Origin: UBA12478 sp964513275
Lineage (GTDB): Bacteria > Patescibacteriota > Patescibacteriia > UBA9934 > GWF2-40-263
Length of the DNA: 8,132 bases
Direction of reading: 5' to 3'
Assembly: GCA_964513275.1 (NCBI GenBank)
Contig: CAZELN010000034.1
Span: 1 to 8,132 of the forward strand
This document shows, one piece after another, positions 6,776-8,132 of the stretch. Position 1 is the first letter of the stretch, and every line of letters begins with the position of its first letter. The translations under genes and the position numbers were made by a program. Under the pieces are notes generated by a model. That model had not been told where the DNA came from. It did no database searches and was given only the letters and a program-made list of their open reading frames with translations.

Positions 6776-7207
6776 ATGCCCGACCAATTTGTCGTGCCAC
6801 AATTCATTGATGCCGAGGATAAAATTTTCGGGCCGATCACCGCGAGGCAATTTATTATTCTGATGGTGGTGATGCTCGTCGACTTTGTGTTGTTTCGATT
6901 GCTCACGCTCGTCCAGTTTCTTATGACGGGCATTCCTCTGTTGGTGATGGGAGGGATTGTGGCGTTTGTGAGAGTGAATGGCGCGCCGTTTCACTATTTT
7001 TTTCTCAATCTCATCCAGACATTCAAAAAGCCTAGACTGCGCATTTGGAGTCGTGAGTATTCTGACGCGGAGCTTCGAGAGTTGATGAGGGCGGTTCCGC
7101 CCGCGCCTTCCGCGCACTTTGTCCGCAAGGCATTTACGGGAACGTCTCGATTACAAGAACTCACGTTAGTCGTAAACACGGGAGGAATTTACAAACCGGA
7201 AGAATAA
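6776..7207 (+). CDS. PrgI-family T4SS membrane protein
   Basis: This 143-residue protein matches the PrgI family, small inner-membrane components of type IV secretion systems in Gram-positive and CPR bacteria that probably fill the VirB3-like place next to VirB4. The N-terminus QFVVPQFIDAEDKIFGPIT followed by RQF is the characteristic opening of the family. Two adjacent membrane helices follow (about 25-46 and 49-66). The remainder, from about 83, is basic then polar, probably cytoplasmic. Size and topology are normal for the family. The start ATG is seven bases downstream of the large inverted repeat and has no clear ribosome binding site (CAGAGCTT precedes it), so the hairpin may affect how well it is translated. 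The TraC-like gene starts four bases after its stop. Confidence 0.92.
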   Translation: MPDQFVVPQFIDAEDKIFGPITARQFIILMVVMLVDFVLFRLLTLVQFLMTGIPLLVMGGIVAFVRVNGAPFHYFFLNLIQTFKKPRLRIWSREYSDAELRELMRAVPPAPSAHFVRKAFTGTSRLQELTLVVNTGGIYKPEE

Positions 7208-7211
7208 CCGT

Positions 7212-7913
7212 ATGCAATCCAAGAAACTTGCCAAACCCAAGCCAGGTCCATCCACAGAACGGTTTTTGGATATCGCGGAAATTCGTGACGACATGGTGCT
7301 TCTCAAAGATGGAACCGTTCGGGCGGTTTTACTCGTTTCCAGCATCAACTTTGCGCTTAAATCGTTAGATGAACAGGAAGCGATTATTCAGGCATACATG
7401 ACATTTCTCAATTCGCTTGAGTATCCTGTGCAGATTGTGATTCATTCCAGACGCATGAATATCGATGTGTATCTCAATCGTTTACGTGAACAGGAACGCA
7501 CCATGCAAAATGATCTGCTGCGCGGACAAATTGCCGAGTACCGAAATTTTGTCAGCGAGCTGGTAGAACTTGGCCAGATCATGCAGAAAATATTTTATGT
7601 GGTTGTTCCGTATGATCCTCTGACTAACAAGAAAAAGAGTTTTTGGACGCGCTTGTCAGAATCGATTTCTCCTGCGGCCGCGGCAAAGCTTAATAAAAAA
7701 CAGCTCGCGGATCGCGTCGAGCAACTGGTACGCCGTGTGGAAATTATCCAAGGCCAGCTCAATAGCATGAGTTTGAGTTCCGCCCGGTTGGATACGCAGG
7801 GGCTTATTGAGTTGTATTACAATGTCTATAACCCAAACGTGTTTGATACGGAAAAACTCACGGACATCCACCAAGTCCAATTTGAGGAATCGTCTCACGT
7901 GACAGAAAAATAA
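7212..7913 (+). CDS. TraC-like protein, stand-alone VirB4 N-terminal-type domain
   Basis: This 233-residue soluble protein resembles the N-terminal, non-ATPase part of VirB4/TraC proteins. Residues 17-80 have the typical layout: RFLDIAEIRDDMVLLKDGT, then the strand VRAVLLVSSINFAL, an acidic helix, and the strand YPVQIVIHSRRMNI. A long helical region (about 84-126), the strand IFYVVVPYDP (127-136), a basic loop (137-148, TNKKKSFWTRLS) and another helical segment (164-190) follow. The end, with GLIELYYNVYNPNVFDTEKL, resembles the linker region before the VirB4 ATPase domain. There is no Walker A motif, so it is not an ATPase itself. It probably assembles with the VirB4 encoded two bases downstream. 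GGAAG (7198-7202), inside the PrgI-like gene, is nine bases before the ATG and could be its ribosome binding site. In CPR bacteria this domain is often encoded separately ahead of VirB4. The family is well supported; the exact role is inferred. Confidence 0.85.
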   Translation: MQSKKLAKPKPGPSTERFLDIAEIRDDMVLLKDGTVRAVLLVSSINFALKSLDEQEAIIQAYMTFLNSLEYPVQIVIHSRRMNIDVYLNRLREQERTMQNDLLRGQIAEYRNFVSELVELGQIMQKIFYVVVPYDPLTNKKKSFWTRLSESISPAAAAKLNKKQLADRVEQLVRRVEIIQGQLNSMSLSSARLDTQGLIELYYNVYNPNVFDTEKLTDIHQVQFEESSHVTEK

Positions 7914-7915
7914 AT

Positions 7916-8132
7916 ATGGCGATTGAGATTGGGAAAATGAAACAAGCCCTTCCTGTTGCGCCTCCGCCGGAGAAGCCAAAAAAAGTGAAGGAAGAGGTCG
8001 TGAAAGTGCAGCAGGAGCGCGAGGTGTTGGAAGAGGAACGGATCTACCGTCGCGGCGTGGTAACGGTCAAGGACATCATCGCTCCGGCTTCGTTTGAGGT
8101 AAAGCCGACCTACTTGTTGTTGTCCGGACTCT
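7916..8132 (+). CDS. VirB4-family T4SS ATPase, N-terminal part only (runs off window)
   Basis: Start of a VirB4-type protein, the motor ATPase of type IV secretion systems. Seventy-two complete codons are visible before the window ends. After a short start, residues 10-42 form a proline- and charge-rich segment (KQALPVAPPPEKP followed by Lys/Glu/Val repeats). The region YRRGVVTVKDIIAPASFEVKP then matches the characteristic entry into the VirB4 domain in CPR proteins. The Walker A and B motifs should lie beyond the window and cannot be checked here. ATG 7916 is two bases after the stop of the TraC-like gene, and no ribosome binding site is visible, so translation is probably coupled. The next in-frame ATG is codon 8 (7937). 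Confidence 0.88.
   Translation, partial: MAIEIGKMKQALPVAPPPEKPKKVKEEVVKVQQEREVLEEERIYRRGVVTVKDIIAPASFEVKPTYLLLSGL

Overview
The window looks like part of a chromosome from a Candidate Phyla Radiation (Patescibacteria) bacterium. The main reason is the gene order on the right: a polytopic VirB6/TrbL-like protein, an uncharacterised soluble protein, a PrgI-family protein, a stand-alone TraC/VirB4-N-like protein and the start of a VirB4-type ATPase. This compact, outer-membrane-less type IV secretion-like locus is common in that group. The lineage is inferred from gene order and protein motifs, not from a marker gene. TGA acts as a normal stop (6680-6682), which argues against the recoded Gracilibacteria/SR1 lineages.

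Left part (1-2312). An AT-rich start carries a strong bidirectional hairpin terminator (47-77). A GC-rich stretch follows, with a roughly 260-base upstream region and one large gene (336-2270) for a secreted, very acidic lipoprotein with an M23 zinc metallopeptidase domain, two cell-surface-type repeats, a poly-glutamate linker and a beta-rich C-terminal domain. This gene ends at its own intrinsic terminator (2287-2312). Its base composition (about 60% GC where sampled) is clearly higher than the rest of the window (about 45-48%).

Right part (2349-8132). An extended -10 promoter (TGCTATACT) lies only 10 bases before the ATG of the VirB6/TrbL-like gene, so the transcript may be nearly leaderless. 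All five genes then run on the + strand. There is no recognisable intrinsic terminator between them and the last three are tightly packed (gaps of 4 and 2 bases), consistent with one operon. The notable exception is the gap before the PrgI-like gene, which is almost filled by a perfect 31-bp inverted repeat (6692-6722 / 6738-6768).

How the genes may work together (inference from families). VirB6/TrbL and PrgI would form the inner-membrane channel part. The TraC-like protein and the VirB4 ATPase would form the cytoplasmic motor. The 420-residue soluble protein is an unknown accessory component. The upstream M23 lipoprotein could remodel peptidoglycan, but it has its own terminator and a different composition, so a role in the secretion machine is not shown.
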